From an uncultured Prevotella sp. (GTDB lineage Bacteria; Bacteroidota; Bacteroidia; Bacteroidales; Bacteroidaceae), in the NCBI GenBank assembly GCA_900322175.1, contig ONYZ01000003.1, forward strand, positions 1 to 64,000: DNA of 64,000 bases, read 5' to 3'. This document shows positions 28,043-37,221 of this stretch, in pieces. Positions within the stretch are counted from its first letter, which is position 1. Every line of letters starts with the position of its first letter. Made by a program: the position numbers and the translations under genes. The notes beneath the pieces were generated by a model, which ran no database searches, was not told the DNA's origin, and saw nothing but the letters and a program-made list of their open reading frames with translations.

Positions 28043-29862
28043 TTCTTCAGCTTATTATAGTCCGTCTCGCCCTTAAGTATTCTAGGGCGCTTCTGGTTGT
28101 ATTTTGGATTAACTACGTCATATTCAGGACGATAGAGTGGAGTAGATATGCCTCCAAAGTATAGCAGCAGATGTGGCAGGACATCTGTCATCATCGGGCG
28201 ATTCTTGGCAGCCTGAATAGCCATCCAACCGTATGGATGCTGTTCGCGATACTTAGGAGATCCCCATATCCAGAACGGAATCTCCATCTCGTTGCGAGCC
28301 AGTCGATAGTCAATGGTGGCAGAGTGTATTCGTCCGTAAGTATATGGTTTGCTGTCGAATATCTCTTCGCCATGATCGGGCATGTAGATTACTACAGCAT
28401 CCTCGTCGATAAATCGCTGTGTTATGGCCCATACTATCGAGTCGTTGTATCGTAGAGAGTTGTCGTAGTGAGCCAGAATCTTCAGTTGTCTGTCTGTAAG
28501 TTCTGGGCGATCGTACATCTTTGGTGTAAAATATGTATCAGTCTTCTGTGGATAGCGTCCACGATAGTCTACGTGCGAACCCTCAAGGTGCAGGATAGTA
28601 AGATTATGCTTGGTGTTATGTTTCTTCAGGACATCATACTCCCTCAGTACTCCTTCGTCGTAGCGATGCAGACTGGCATTGCGGGTATCAAACTGATGTT
28701 TGCTCAGTTCTGGATTGTTCAGGAAGAATCCTCCACTGAAGTCGTAAACCTCTTCGCGTGCCTTCGACTGAAACTGGTTTGTGATAAACGTTACGTGATA
28801 ACCTGCTTCGCGGAACACTTCAGGGAACAATGGGGTATCACACCACTCGCCTTCGTCGCCTACAGCGTGCATCGACATAACGTTCTTAAACACAAAACTG
28901 GTAAGATTCCAAGGTGCAACCACATCGTTGAACGCCACCAGACTGCCCTCTTGAGCCATCGCCAACTGGCGTGGGGTAGTGGATTTCTGATATCCGTATA
29001 GTTGAGAATGGTGCTTGTTGTAACTCTCGCCGATAATTAGCACGATGTTAGGCACTCGATACGAGCAACTGTCTACCACTACTTTATCGCGTGCCGCCAT
29101 CAGTTGGTCTATCTGATGCTTGGCCAGATTGTTGGCATATATGCCGAAGGCCAGACGATAAACAGGGATATACAGCTTGGCGCACTCCTTTTTTGTAAGC
29201 TCGTGCTCCACTTGGCCTACGGTATCGTAGCTGAACAGTCTGTACATAGCCACCTTGTTATCTTTGCATTGACCATAAGCGTCTACCAGCAGCCAAGCTA
29301 CTACCATACCTAATACGGCCTTACAAACCGCAGGAACCGTTTGGTTTATCTTTGGCAGGATCATTCGCTGGCGCATTTTCTGCAACATCTTGCGTAATAT
29401 TGTCCACAGGATATGAACAGCTATCAGCAGCAATATCCAACCCACATACGATGTAATGATGTCCCAGTTAAGATATGACGACAGAAACTCCTGTGACTCC
29501 TGCTGTGTGGTTTCACCAAACAGCATAAGCATAGTTGGTGTAAGCGTAGAGTCGAACTTTACGTAGCAGAACATATCTACCAACGCGATGCCGTAAAGCA
29601 CCACATATAGTAGTGACCTTACCCAATATCTAACCTTGCCAGGAATCAGCGCCAACACCACACATACTGCATAGATGTCGATGAATAATTCTGGTGCAGA
29701 GAGTTCGTAAGGTTTAGCGTTTTTTAGATGATGATTTATTTCTAACTGTGTACAAATCCATCCTAGCGCAAACATAAACACAAAGAATGCACCATTCTTC
29801 TGGATTGGGGCAAACAGGTACCCAAGCCATTTCAGTGGATTAAGTTTAAAACCTTTAAGCAT
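28039..29862 (-). CDS. Phosphoethanolamine transferase-like membrane sulfatase-fold protein (EptA family)
   Basis: 607 residues. Five membrane helices fill the first ~200 residues, followed by a periplasmic alkaline-phosphatase-fold domain. The metal site begins with VLIIGESYNKHHSQLYGY, the nucleophile region is APWNLTSFVFKN (Thr/Ser), and the C-terminal metal ligands are in VIYMPDHGEEIFDS. Such enzymes transfer phosphoethanolamine from phosphatidylethanolamine to lipid A or surface glycans. Its stop overlaps the following acyltransferase start (ATGA) and its start overlaps nadD by eight bases. Context supports envelope glycan or lipid A decoration. Confidence 0.85.
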   Translation of the reverse strand: MLKGFKLNPLKWLGYLFAPIQKNGAFFVFMFALGWICTQLEINHHLKNAKPYELSAPELFIDIYAVCVVLALIPGKVRYWVRSLLYVVLYGIALVDMFCYVKFDSTLTPTMLMLFGETTQQESQEFLSSYLNWDIITSYVGWILLLIAVHILWTILRKMLQKMRQRMILPKINQTVPAVCKAVLGMVVAWLLVDAYGQCKDNKVAMYRLFSYDTVGQVEHELTKKECAKLYIPVYRLAFGIYANNLAKHQIDQLMAARDKVVVDSCSYRVPNIVLIIGESYNKHHSQLYGYQKSTTPRQLAMAQEGSLVAFNDVVAPWNLTSFVFKNVMSMHAVGDEGEWCDTPLFPEVFREAGYHVTFITNQFQSKAREEVYDFSGGFFLNNPELSKHQFDTRNASLHRYDEGVLREYDVLKKHNTKHNLTILHLEGSHVDYRGRYPQKTDTYFTPKMYDRPELTDRQLKILAHYDNSLRYNDSIVWAITQRFIDEDAVVIYMPDHGEEIFDSKPYTYGRIHSATIDYRLARNEMEIPFWIWGSPKYREQHPYGWMAIQAAKNRPMMTDVLPHLLLYFGGISTPLYRPEYDVVNPKYNQKRPRILKGETDYNKLKK

Positions 29863-30403
29863 AGAGGTTGTGTTCTTTTATGTATTCAGCCACAGTCTTT
29901 GGCACCATTCCATTAATGCTCTTTCCTGCCTTGATTCGTTCGCGTATCTCTGTACTCGAAATGTCGATTAGTTCCAACCCGTCGATGCCGCCTTCGCTAC
30001 CACGACGAGGGTAAACGATGATCTGAAACTCGTTGCGAATATCGTCAGCACGATACCACTTATCAAATAGTTGCCAGTTGTCGCCACCTATCATTAATAC
30101 AAACTCGCGGTCAGGATAATTCTGCTTCAGGGCTTGTAGCGTGTTCCAGGTGTAAGATGGTTTGGGAAGATGCATCTCATAGTCGCTGGCGATGATACCC
30201 TCTTCGCCAGCAACAGCCAGTCGGGCCATCTCCATTCTCGATTTGTCGTCCAGCAGGTCGGCTGTAGCTTTCATGGGGTTCTGTGGCGAAACCATCAGCC
30301 ACACTTCGTCGAGCCCGGCTTTCTCACGTAGCTGTCGAGCCAACGAAATGTGTCCATTGTGTATCGGATTAAACGATCCGCCAAAGATTCCCGTCCTTAT
30401 CAT
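29855..30403 (-). CDS. nadD: Nicotinate-nucleotide adenylyltransferase
   Basis: 182 residues; converts nicotinate mononucleotide and ATP to deamido-NAD. The nucleotidyltransferase motif GGSFNPIHNGH is at residues 8-18 and the closing motif SSTEIRERI near residue 150. Length is normal for NadD. It shares an ATGA overlap with gmk upstream. Together with nadA at 10-11 kb, de novo NAD synthesis is represented in the window, although on separate transcripts. Confidence 0.95.
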   Translation of the reverse strand: MIRTGIFGGSFNPIHNGHISLARQLREKAGLDEVWLMVSPQNPMKATADLLDDKSRMEMARLAVAGEEGIIASDYEMHLPKPSYTWNTLQALKQNYPDREFVLMIGGDNWQLFDKWYRADDIRNEFQIIVYPRRGSEGGIDGLELIDISSTEIRERIKAGKSINGMVPKTVAEYIKEHNLYA

Positions 30404-30978
30404 TCTATTTCAAGAAACTCTTTGATAACTTTCAGTGCGTCAGCCTCGGCATAGTCCAACACATCGTTGATGACAACTTTGTCGAACTTGTCGGCAAACG
30501 AGAGTTCGAATTCGGCACGTGCTATTCGCTGGTCGATAACCTCTGGTGCATCAGTAGCACGCCCCTCAAGTCGCTTGCGCAGTTCGCCTATCGATGGGGG
30601 CTTGATAAACAGGCTCAGAGCCTTGTCGCCATAGAATTTCTTGATGTTTACTCCACCCTTTACGTCTACGTCGAACACCACGTTCTGTCCTGCTTCAAGC
30701 TGGTTTTCTACCTGCGACTTCAGCGTGCCGTAAAAGCGGTCGGTATATACCTCTTCGTACTCTAGAAACTCATCGTTATCTATGCGCTGACGAAACTCTT
30801 CTGGTGTCAAGAAGAAGTAGTCAACTCCATTCTTCTCAGTGCCGCGAGGAGCTCTCGATGTGCACGAGATAGAGTAGGCCAGATTAAGTTCCTTGTGCTC
30901 TTTCATCAACCACGATATAATCGTACTCTTGCCAGTGCCCGATGGAGCCGATATAATAATAAGTTTACCTTTTGCCAT
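30400..30978 (-). CDS. gmk: Guanylate kinase
   Basis: 192 residues; phosphorylates GMP to GDP. The P-loop IISAPSGTGKST is at residues 7-18, followed by the GMP-binding part (SCTSRAPRGTEKNGVDYFF, beginning SCTSRAPR) and the lid. Length is typical. It begins three bases after the yicC stop and overlaps nadD (ATGA). The yicC-gmk pairing is conserved across many bacteria. Confidence 0.96.
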   Translation of the reverse strand: MAKGKLIIISAPSGTGKSTIISWLMKEHKELNLAYSISCTSRAPRGTEKNGVDYFFLTPEEFRQRIDNDEFLEYEEVYTDRFYGTLKSQVENQLEAGQNVVFDVDVKGGVNIKKFYGDKALSLFIKPPSIGELRKRLEGRATDAPEVIDQRIARAEFELSFADKFDKVVINDVLDYAEADALKVIKEFLEIE

Positions 30979-30981
30979 CGT

Positions 30982-31857
30982 TTAAAGTGCGTTAAGAACC
31001 TGTTCCTTAATCTGCTCCAGTTCGTCCTTCATCTTAACCACGATGTTCTGCATCTCGGCCTGATTACTCTTTGAACCGGTTGTATTGATTTCGCGTCCCA
31101 TCTCCTGAGCGATGAAGCCTAGCTTCTTACCCTGACCAGCAGGCTCGTTCATAGTATCGCGGAAGTACTTCAGATGGTTGGCCAGTCGCTGCTTCTCCTC
31201 ACTGATGTCTAACTTCTCGATATAGTAAATCAACTCTTGCTCCAGACGATTCTTGTCGTAGTCGGCCGTTGGAATCTGCTGCAGTCCGTCTATGATACGA
31301 GCCTTGATTTTCTCCACACGACTCTTCTCGAATGGCTCAATCTCGCCCATCAGTTTTGCAATATTATCAATCTTCTCGGCAAACTTCTTCTGTAGTGCAG
31401 CTCCCTCCTGGGTACGGAAGTCAACCAGGTTCTTCAGAGCTTCGGCCACTCCGCCTTTTACTAGTGCCCACTCTTCATCGTCCAACTCTTCTACGTCTGT
31501 CTTTGTCATTACGTCTGGCATACGGAGTAGGGTGTAGAACCAGTCCTCAGGTGCAGGGATGCCTGTCTTTTCTGATATTGTCTTAATCTGCTGATAGTAG
31601 TTTTCTACTAGTTGTGCGTTGATAGGTGTTGGGTCTACTGCCATATCCTTCTCTACCCATACGCTCATGTCCACCTTTCCGCGAATCAGAGCCTCAGCCA
31701 CCATCTGGCGCATTTCCATCTCTTTCTCACGATAGAGTGGTGCAATACGTGTGTTCAAGTCCAACTGTTTTGAGTTCAGCGACTTGATTTCTACGTGAAT
31801 CTTCTTCTCCTTAAATGCTACGACAGCCTTGCCGTAGCCTGTCATCGATTGTATCAT
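30982..31857 (-). CDS. YicC-family endoribonuclease
   Basis: 291 residues starting at the ATG at 31857, which is supported by the promoter just upstream (a longer in-frame start would lie before the transcription start). Opens with MIQSMTGYGKAVVAF and ends with the highly conserved block KLGFIAQEMGREINTTGSKS. YicC proteins are metal-dependent endoribonucleases involved in mRNA and small-RNA turnover. It is the first gene of the eight-gene minus-strand operon running down to 23960. Confidence 0.93.
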   Translation of the reverse strand: MIQSMTGYGKAVVAFKEKKIHVEIKSLNSKQLDLNTRIAPLYREKEMEMRQMVAEALIRGKVDMSVWVEKDMAVDPTPINAQLVENYYQQIKTISEKTGIPAPEDWFYTLLRMPDVMTKTDVEELDDEEWALVKGGVAEALKNLVDFRTQEGAALQKKFAEKIDNIAKLMGEIEPFEKSRVEKIKARIIDGLQQIPTADYDKNRLEQELIYYIEKLDISEEKQRLANHLKYFRDTMNEPAGQGKKLGFIAQEMGREINTTGSKSNQAEMQNIVVKMKDELEQIKEQVLNAL

Positions 31858-31884
31858 GCTATACCTATTTAATAAATTTGGCTG

Positions 31885-31892
31885 CAAAATTA
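31885..31892 (-). promoter_or_regulatory. -7 promoter element of the yicC-gmk-nadD operon
   Basis: TAATTTTG on the minus strand about 28 bases before the yicC ATG; it excludes the upstream in-frame start. Confidence 0.7.
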
Positions 31893-31954
31893 CAACAAAT
31901 TGTCGATACATCCAAACAATTATAGCGAAATGATTCTATTGTACTAATATAAAT

Positions 31955-31980
31955 CCCCGATTCAGCATCGTGAATCGGGG
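31955..31980 (-). terminator. Terminator of the M13 peptidase gene
   Basis: Perfect 10-bp stem CCCCGATTCA (31955-31964) and TGAATCGGGG (31971-31980), six-base loop, followed on the minus strand by ATTTATA. Confidence 0.85.
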
Positions 31981-32006
31981 ACAATATTCAATTTCAAATA
32001 GTTTTC

Positions 32007-34022
32007 TTACCAAATATGTGCACGCTTGTCTTTGGTGATAAACATCTTGTTTTTAGGCTTGATTTTGAATGCGTCATACCATGAGTCGATCATAGGCAGA
32101 GCGGCCATCACACGAGCACGATTGGGCGAATGTACGTCGCTATTCACAATCATAGCAGTATACTCTGGTGTGGCGTTGCTGGCCCAAACACGTGCATAAG
32201 CCAGATAGAAGCGCTGAGCAGGTGTAAAGCCTTCTACCTTTTTCAGAGGCTCCTCCTTCATACGGTTCTCGAATGCACGATAGGCAACCTTCAGTCCACC
32301 ATTGTCGCCGATGTTCTCGCCCAGGGTCTTCTGTCCGTTTATCTTCAGTCCAGGCAGAACCTCCTGCTCACTAAACCAGTCGGCCAGCACCTTGGTGCGC
32401 TCATCGTATTTAGCCTTATCATCAGCTGTCCACCAGTTCTTAAGGTTTCCGTCCTTGTCAAACTGACAACCCTGATCGTCGAATCCATGGCTCATCTCGT
32501 GACCAATTACTACGCCGATAGCACCATAGTTTGCTGCGTAGTCAGCCTCTGGATCGAAGAATGGTGGCTGCAGGATGGCTGCAGGGAAGTTGATGCTGTT
32601 GAAGAGTGGGTGGTAGAATGCGTTAACTGTCTGTGGTGTGCAAGCCATCTGGGTCTTGTCTACAGGCTGATGCCAATACTTGCGGAACATTGCTGCACGC
32701 GACTCCTGAACGATGCGGATATAGTTCTCAATCAGGTTCTCGCTTTCGCGAATGTCAACAAACTTCTCCATGTCCTGCCACTTGTCAGGATAGCCCACGT
32801 TGATATACATAGCGTGCAGTTTCTCCAATGCCTTAGCCTTGGTAGAATCACTCATCCATGTGTTCTCCTTCAGACGATCTTCGAATGCCTTCTGCAAGTC
32901 TTTAACCAGACGAATCACACGCTGTTTGCTCGACTCAGGGAAGTATTCCTTAGCATACAGTTTGCCTACTGTCTCGCCCAGGTTGCCGCCGATTACGCTA
33001 ACAGCGCGCTTCCATCTTGGCTGCTGCTCTTGTACACCTGTAATAACCTTGTTGGCCTCGAACTGACGATCGCTGAATTCGTCAGAAAGAAATCCGCTAA
33101 AGGCCTTGATGACGTGCAACTCCATATACGACTTCAGGTCTTCCAGGCTGGTATTGGCCAGGATGTTCTCAACCTCATGCAGAGGTGCAATCTCGCTGAT
33201 GTTCACCTTGTCGATATCCTTTGGCATGCCCAAAGCGTCGCGATAGCCTGTCCAGTCGATACCCTTAAAGTCCTGTAGCAACTGTTCCCAAGGCATGATG
33301 TGGATGGTAGCCATAGGATTGCGGCTTTCTACCTGATTCAGAGTCTTCACGCCGATGGCATGCTCGATAGCCCACTCGGCTTCCATTTTCTTCTGAGCTT
33401 CTTCATCGCTATAGCCCACCATCTTAAAGAAGTCTTTGTTCAGAGCCTTAATGGCGTTTACAGTTGCCTTCTGTTGCTCGTTGGGTTCAGTATAATACTC
33501 CTGTGCAAGCGATGCACCACCATGACCACCAGCAATCATATACTCTGACGAGTTGAATGGATTAAGCGACAGGCTGATACCAAATGGAGCAGTATTGAAT
33601 CCCTTTGCATCAAACTCGCACATCAGTTTCAGTGCCTCTTCGCGAGTATTCAGTTCGCGTACCTTCTTCAGATAAGGCAGAATGGGCTGATAGCCCAGTT
33701 TGTTGCGGGTTATGGTGTCCATATACAGGCGATAGAGCGCACCAATCTTCTGTCCGTCAGAACCTTGTGGCAGATCCTTCTTTTCGGCATACTTCATGAT
33801 GAGCGCATTGATACGATCCTTGTTCAACTCCGACAGGTCAACGAATGCTCCGTTGTCAGGATGCTGCTTGTCCAGAGGGTTGTTCTTAAGCCAATTACCT
33901 ACGGCATACTGCCAGAAGTCGTCACCAGGTTTTACGCTGGTGTCCATGTTTTGCTTGAAGTTTTGTGCCGAGCCTGCCACACTTACCAGGGCCAGAGCAA
34001 CGGCTAGAAATAGTTTTTTCAT
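32007..34022 (-). CDS. M13 family zinc metallopeptidase (PepO/neprilysin-like), exported
   Basis: 671 residues with a signal peptide (LFLAVALALVSVAGSAQ). The N-terminal M13 domain begins NMDTSVKPGDDFWQYAVGNW. The catalytic zinc motif is VVIGHEMSHGFDD (HExxH, about residue 510), and the third ligand lies in GENIGDNGGLKVAY. The C-terminus matches the family (FYLAYARVWASNATPEYT). Oligopeptide-degrading endopeptidase of the periplasm or outer surface; no lipobox is present. A monocistronic gene with its own promoter and terminator. Confidence 0.94.
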   Translation of the reverse strand: MKKLFLAVALALVSVAGSAQNFKQNMDTSVKPGDDFWQYAVGNWLKNNPLDKQHPDNGAFVDLSELNKDRINALIMKYAEKKDLPQGSDGQKIGALYRLYMDTITRNKLGYQPILPYLKKVRELNTREEALKLMCEFDAKGFNTAPFGISLSLNPFNSSEYMIAGGHGGASLAQEYYTEPNEQQKATVNAIKALNKDFFKMVGYSDEEAQKKMEAEWAIEHAIGVKTLNQVESRNPMATIHIMPWEQLLQDFKGIDWTGYRDALGMPKDIDKVNISEIAPLHEVENILANTSLEDLKSYMELHVIKAFSGFLSDEFSDRQFEANKVITGVQEQQPRWKRAVSVIGGNLGETVGKLYAKEYFPESSKQRVIRLVKDLQKAFEDRLKENTWMSDSTKAKALEKLHAMYINVGYPDKWQDMEKFVDIRESENLIENYIRIVQESRAAMFRKYWHQPVDKTQMACTPQTVNAFYHPLFNSINFPAAILQPPFFDPEADYAANYGAIGVVIGHEMSHGFDDQGCQFDKDGNLKNWWTADDKAKYDERTKVLADWFSEQEVLPGLKINGQKTLGENIGDNGGLKVAYRAFENRMKEEPLKKVEGFTPAQRFYLAYARVWASNATPEYTAMIVNSDVHSPNRARVMAALPMIDSWYDAFKIKPKNKMFITKDKRAHIW

Positions 34023-34114
34023 CTTTTAATTATTATAGTTTAAATAATCCGTTTTTATTCTTAGACGTTTCAGAAGTGCATTTTGCTACACTATAATTCA
34101 TAAAAATAACGCTG

Positions 34115-34122
34115 CAAAGATA
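34115..34122 (-). promoter_or_regulatory. -7 promoter element of the M13 peptidase gene
   Basis: TATCTTTG on the minus strand, about 93 bases before the ATG, directly beside the terminator of the upstream Cache-domain gene. Confidence 0.65.
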
Positions 34123-34123
34123 A

Positions 34124-34172
34124 AAAAAGTTGCAGAATATACCAAACAATTAGGGATATTCTGCAACTTTTT
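34124..34172 (-). terminator. Terminator of the Cache-domain gene
   Basis: 17-bp stem AAAAAGTTGCAGAATAT (34124-34140) and its complement at 34156-34172 with a T-run on the minus strand. The peptidase promoter begins within it. Confidence 0.85.
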
Positions 34173-34185
34173 GTGACGAATGGAC

Positions 34186-35193
34186 TTATTTTTTTCTGCG
34201 GAAGATGGGCAGCAGTACCAATATCAATGCTATTATAAATAGTGGTATCGATACGTATATCAGCTTGTAATAGTCGCTAAGTATCACCTCGTCAGGACAT
34301 ACCAGAGCAATGCTCCAACCAGTCTTGCGGAATGGCATATAGAATATGTAGCGTTGGTCATCGTCTATCGTTATCGACTTATAGCCAGTCTCGCCTCCAA
34401 TCATTTCCTTGCCAAGCTTTGCCAGAGCCGAGTCGCCTAGTTCTTCAGCTGTGTCAAAGATGGTCTTATGCAGTTGTTTTGTGTTGTCAGGATGTACGAT
34501 GTATGTGCCCTTTACACCTAGCAGCATGCAGTACGATTGCGGCATGGGGTGTTGCGACTTAACCTGACTGCTCAACCACTCTATTGGTACGTCTACTGAC
34601 AATACTCCTACACCTTTTCCTTTAGCATCGTTGATAGGCTGACAGTATGATGTCATCACCTCATGTACGATGATGCCCGTCGTATTAGTCTCTTCGAATG
34701 GCTCAATCCAGCATTTGCGTCCAAGTTTGCGTGGTACCTTATACCAGTCCATCTTAAAGTAGTTATACTCGTCGTCGCCTTCCTGTTCTGTGTCTATACG
34801 ACCGTTGTTCTTATACGAGTAAGGCGAGAAATAGCGTCCCTTCTCCAAAAAGAAGTATGGTTCGAACGCCACGCTGCATCCCATTATATCTGGGTGGTTT
34901 GACACCAGGTCACGGCTGTAGTCAAACATCATGTCGGGCTGACTTAGGTGCGACTCTATCTGTAGTATCAGACTGTCGGCTGCAGCCTCTATATGCATCA
35001 TTCGCTCGTCGGCATAGTTAGTCATTTTCTCCAATGTCAGCGTTGCTTCGTTCATAGCGTTCTGCTGGATGGTCTGTCTACTGAAAACCAGCATCAGCAC
35101 CAAACCAACAATCATCACCACGCCAAGCACACAAAACGGCCACTTGTGACGAAAATAAAAATCCGTTATCTTACTAAAATCAGGCTTTCCCAT
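34186..35193 (-). CDS. Membrane protein with a single extracytoplasmic dCache-type sensor domain and no output domain
   Basis: 335 residues. One membrane helix at about 19-38 (FCVLGVVMIVGLVLMLVF) and one at about 308-328 (IPLFIIALILVLLPIF) enclose a ~270-residue periplasmic domain of the dCache_1 type (WYKVPRKLGRKCWIEPFEE, GVGVLSVDVPIEWL, YIVHPDNTKQ, FYMPFRKTGWSIALVCP). Such domains sense amino acids or other small ligands at the head of chemoreceptors, kinases and phosphatases. Here the protein stops seven residues after the second helix (FRRKK) with no kinase, HAMP or GGDEF domain. It is flanked by its own promoter and terminator, so a partner protein encoded elsewhere, or a truncation, must be assumed. 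Confidence 0.8.
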   Translation of the reverse strand: MGKPDFSKITDFYFRHKWPFCVLGVVMIVGLVLMLVFSRQTIQQNAMNEATLTLEKMTNYADERMMHIEAAADSLILQIESHLSQPDMMFDYSRDLVSNHPDIMGCSVAFEPYFFLEKGRYFSPYSYKNNGRIDTEQEGDDEYNYFKMDWYKVPRKLGRKCWIEPFEETNTTGIIVHEVMTSYCQPINDAKGKGVGVLSVDVPIEWLSSQVKSQHPMPQSYCMLLGVKGTYIVHPDNTKQLHKTIFDTAEELGDSALAKLGKEMIGGETGYKSITIDDDQRYIFYMPFRKTGWSIALVCPDEVILSDYYKLIYVSIPLFIIALILVLLPIFRRKK

Positions 35194-35230
35194 AATCCCA
35201 TCGGTTAATAATCATTCCACTTCTCGTTTG

Positions 35231-35238
35231 CAAATATA
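35231..35238 (-). promoter_or_regulatory. -7 promoter element of the Cache-domain gene
   Basis: TATATTTG on the minus strand, about 37 bases before the start codon. Confidence 0.6.
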
Positions 35239-35344
35239 CAAAAAAGCACTCATCATTATGACGAATGCTTAGTTTTTTATATTTATTTTACAGTTTCGAT
35301 TAGATATCCGAACATATTTATTAGTTAAATAAATAGAAAAAACG

Positions 35345-35375
35345 TTTGGAATATAGAAAAAAATGACTATCTTTG
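35345..35375 (+). promoter_or_regulatory. Complete Bacteroidota promoter of the lipoprotein-DUF5723 pair
   Basis: TTTG (35345-35348) and TATCTTTG (35368-35375) separated by 19 bases, a full -33/-7 pair; the leader is about 57 bases. Confidence 0.75.
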
Positions 35376-35439
35376 TGGTCAAAAGTTACATGTAACAAGC
35401 AAAAACAATATTACTAACCTACATAAAATAACGAAAAGA

Positions 35440-37194
35440 ATGAAAAAACTATTCAAAACTTCAAAGTTGTTCATGCTGACAGCTGTCTGTGGCAGTGCAC
35501 TTTTGCTTGGCTGTACTGATGCAGACTATGATCTTGATAAGGTAGATTTTACCTTGGGATTGGGTAGCGGACAACTGACGTTGCCAAGTAACAACTCTGT
35601 AATTGTAAAACTGGATGATATCTTGAATCTTGGCAGTACAGATCTGATTAGTATCGATGCCAACGGAGACTACCGTTTCGAAAAAGATCCAGAGAAGGTA
35701 GATCCCGTTACTGTAAAGGTTGACCCTATCAATTTGTCAGCCGACAATTATCAGGATTATGCTTTCATCTTCAATCTTCCCAACGAAGTGATGGATCTAC
35801 CAATCACAACCATAGATTGCTCTACACTTCCTCAAGAATTGCAAAACATGCTAACTATCAGCAAGGATGTTCGCAAAATGGATTATGTATTTACTGTTCC
35901 TGACGAGGTGAAATCATTAAGCTACGTGGCTGTTGGTGGCGACAATGGTGTCAGCCTGAAATTGAACCTTACGGTGCCTTCACTGATAAAAAAGTCAGAA
36001 ATCACACTCGATCTACCTGACGTTCTGGACATTCCACAAGGTGTGGAGTCTGGCAATATTGTGAGGTTGACAAATCCTTCAGGAGCTAACACCATCGAAC
36101 TTATCATTAAAGGCATCAGAATCAAACAGCCAACAAGTGCAGATGATACTGACTATGCTTACATTGATAATGGCGAGTTTAAGATGAAGGGCAATATTAA
36201 CCTGACTCTGAAAATAAATGAGTTGAACAAGCCTTCAACACCTACAGTCGACTTGAATGCTACAGTATATGTAGAGGCTATCACCATAACATCTGCCACA
36301 GGTGTTTTCAAGCCTACCATCAATGTTCAGCAAGTAGGTTCTACCACTATTACTTCGCTGCCAGACTTCTTGTCAGATGCGCGAGTCGTTGCCGACATTG
36401 ACAATCCTCAGATATGGCTTGACATTACATCCAATATGCCACTTGGAGGTATTGTAGAGGCAAGACTCGGTTCAACGTCACTCAACGGATTTGTTACGCT
36501 GACCAAGGCTCAGGGCAATGCGCTACCCATTGTTGCAAATGGCCAGTCACGACTCGTCATCTGCCGCAAGGCTCCTGAAGGATTGAGTGGCTATACACCT
36601 ATTATCGCCAGCAACCTCTCTGACATTGTTCATAGACTTAATGAGGGTATGAAGATTACCATCGACATCACCAGTTTTGAGGCAACACAAACAGAAGATG
36701 TAACAATACTTTTAGGCGAACCAGGCTACACACTCACACCAGCCTATCGTTTCACTGCTCCTCTGGCCTTGGGCGATGAAGCTGTCATCATCTATAATGA
36801 TAATGAAGGTGACTGGAATAAGGATATCGATAAGATCCAGTTTTCTGATGGTTCAAAAGCTACTTTGACAGCAAATGTTAAGAATGGTGTTCCTGCCGAC
36901 ATTGAGATCAATATCACACCACTGGATAAGAATGGACAGGTTCTGACAGCTCTGACCATAACGCCTATTAAAAATAAGGTCCTGGCAGGAGCTGTTGATG
37001 GTGAAATTCAATACGAGATTGCAGATACAAATGGCAATGGCCTGAAGCAACTCGACGGCATCAATTATCATCTGAGTGTCACAGCTCCGTCAGATGCTAC
37101 GCTGAAGGGTAAAACACTGAACAAAAACCAGCAGATTATCCTGAACAATATCAAACTCCAGCTCAATGGCAAAGTTGTGGTTGATGCAAACTAA
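35440..37194 (+). CDS. Exported lipoprotein, unknown function
   Basis: 584 residues. A lipoprotein signal peptide ends with LLLGC (Cys25), followed by TDADYD; no aspartate at +2, and acidic residues soon after, as in surface-exposed Bacteroidota lipoproteins. The body is rich in beta-strand patterns and repeated segments of the type IEINITPLDKNGQVL and LNLTVPSLIKKSEITLDLPD, suggesting several immunoglobulin-like or beta-sandwich modules. No catalytic motif is visible. The next gene, a barrel, follows after 27 bases, so the two may act as an outer-membrane pair. Confidence 0.7.
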   Translation: MKKLFKTSKLFMLTAVCGSALLLGCTDADYDLDKVDFTLGLGSGQLTLPSNNSVIVKLDDILNLGSTDLISIDANGDYRFEKDPEKVDPVTVKVDPINLSADNYQDYAFIFNLPNEVMDLPITTIDCSTLPQELQNMLTISKDVRKMDYVFTVPDEVKSLSYVAVGGDNGVSLKLNLTVPSLIKKSEITLDLPDVLDIPQGVESGNIVRLTNPSGANTIELIIKGIRIKQPTSADDTDYAYIDNGEFKMKGNINLTLKINELNKPSTPTVDLNATVYVEAITITSATGVFKPTINVQQVGSTTITSLPDFLSDARVVADIDNPQIWLDITSNMPLGGIVEARLGSTSLNGFVTLTKAQGNALPIVANGQSRLVICRKAPEGLSGYTPIIASNLSDIVHRLNEGMKITIDITSFEATQTEDVTILLGEPGYTLTPAYRFTAPLALGDEAVIIYNDNEGDWNKDIDKIQFSDGSKATLTANVKNGVPADIEINITPLDKNGQVLTALTITPIKNKVLAGAVDGEIQYEIADTNGNGLKQLDGINYHLSVTAPSDATLKGKTLNKNQQIILNNIKLQLNGKVVVDAN

Positions 37195-37221
37195 TGTTGA
37201 ACCCTGAAAAGCAATAATAAG

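Noticed and set aside
32130..33278. Long open frame (382 codons) antisense to the M13 peptidase gene
   Set aside because: It mirrors a well-supported gene with all peptidase motifs; its translation has no family features and is rich in improbable Cys/His/Leu runs caused by the complementary codons.
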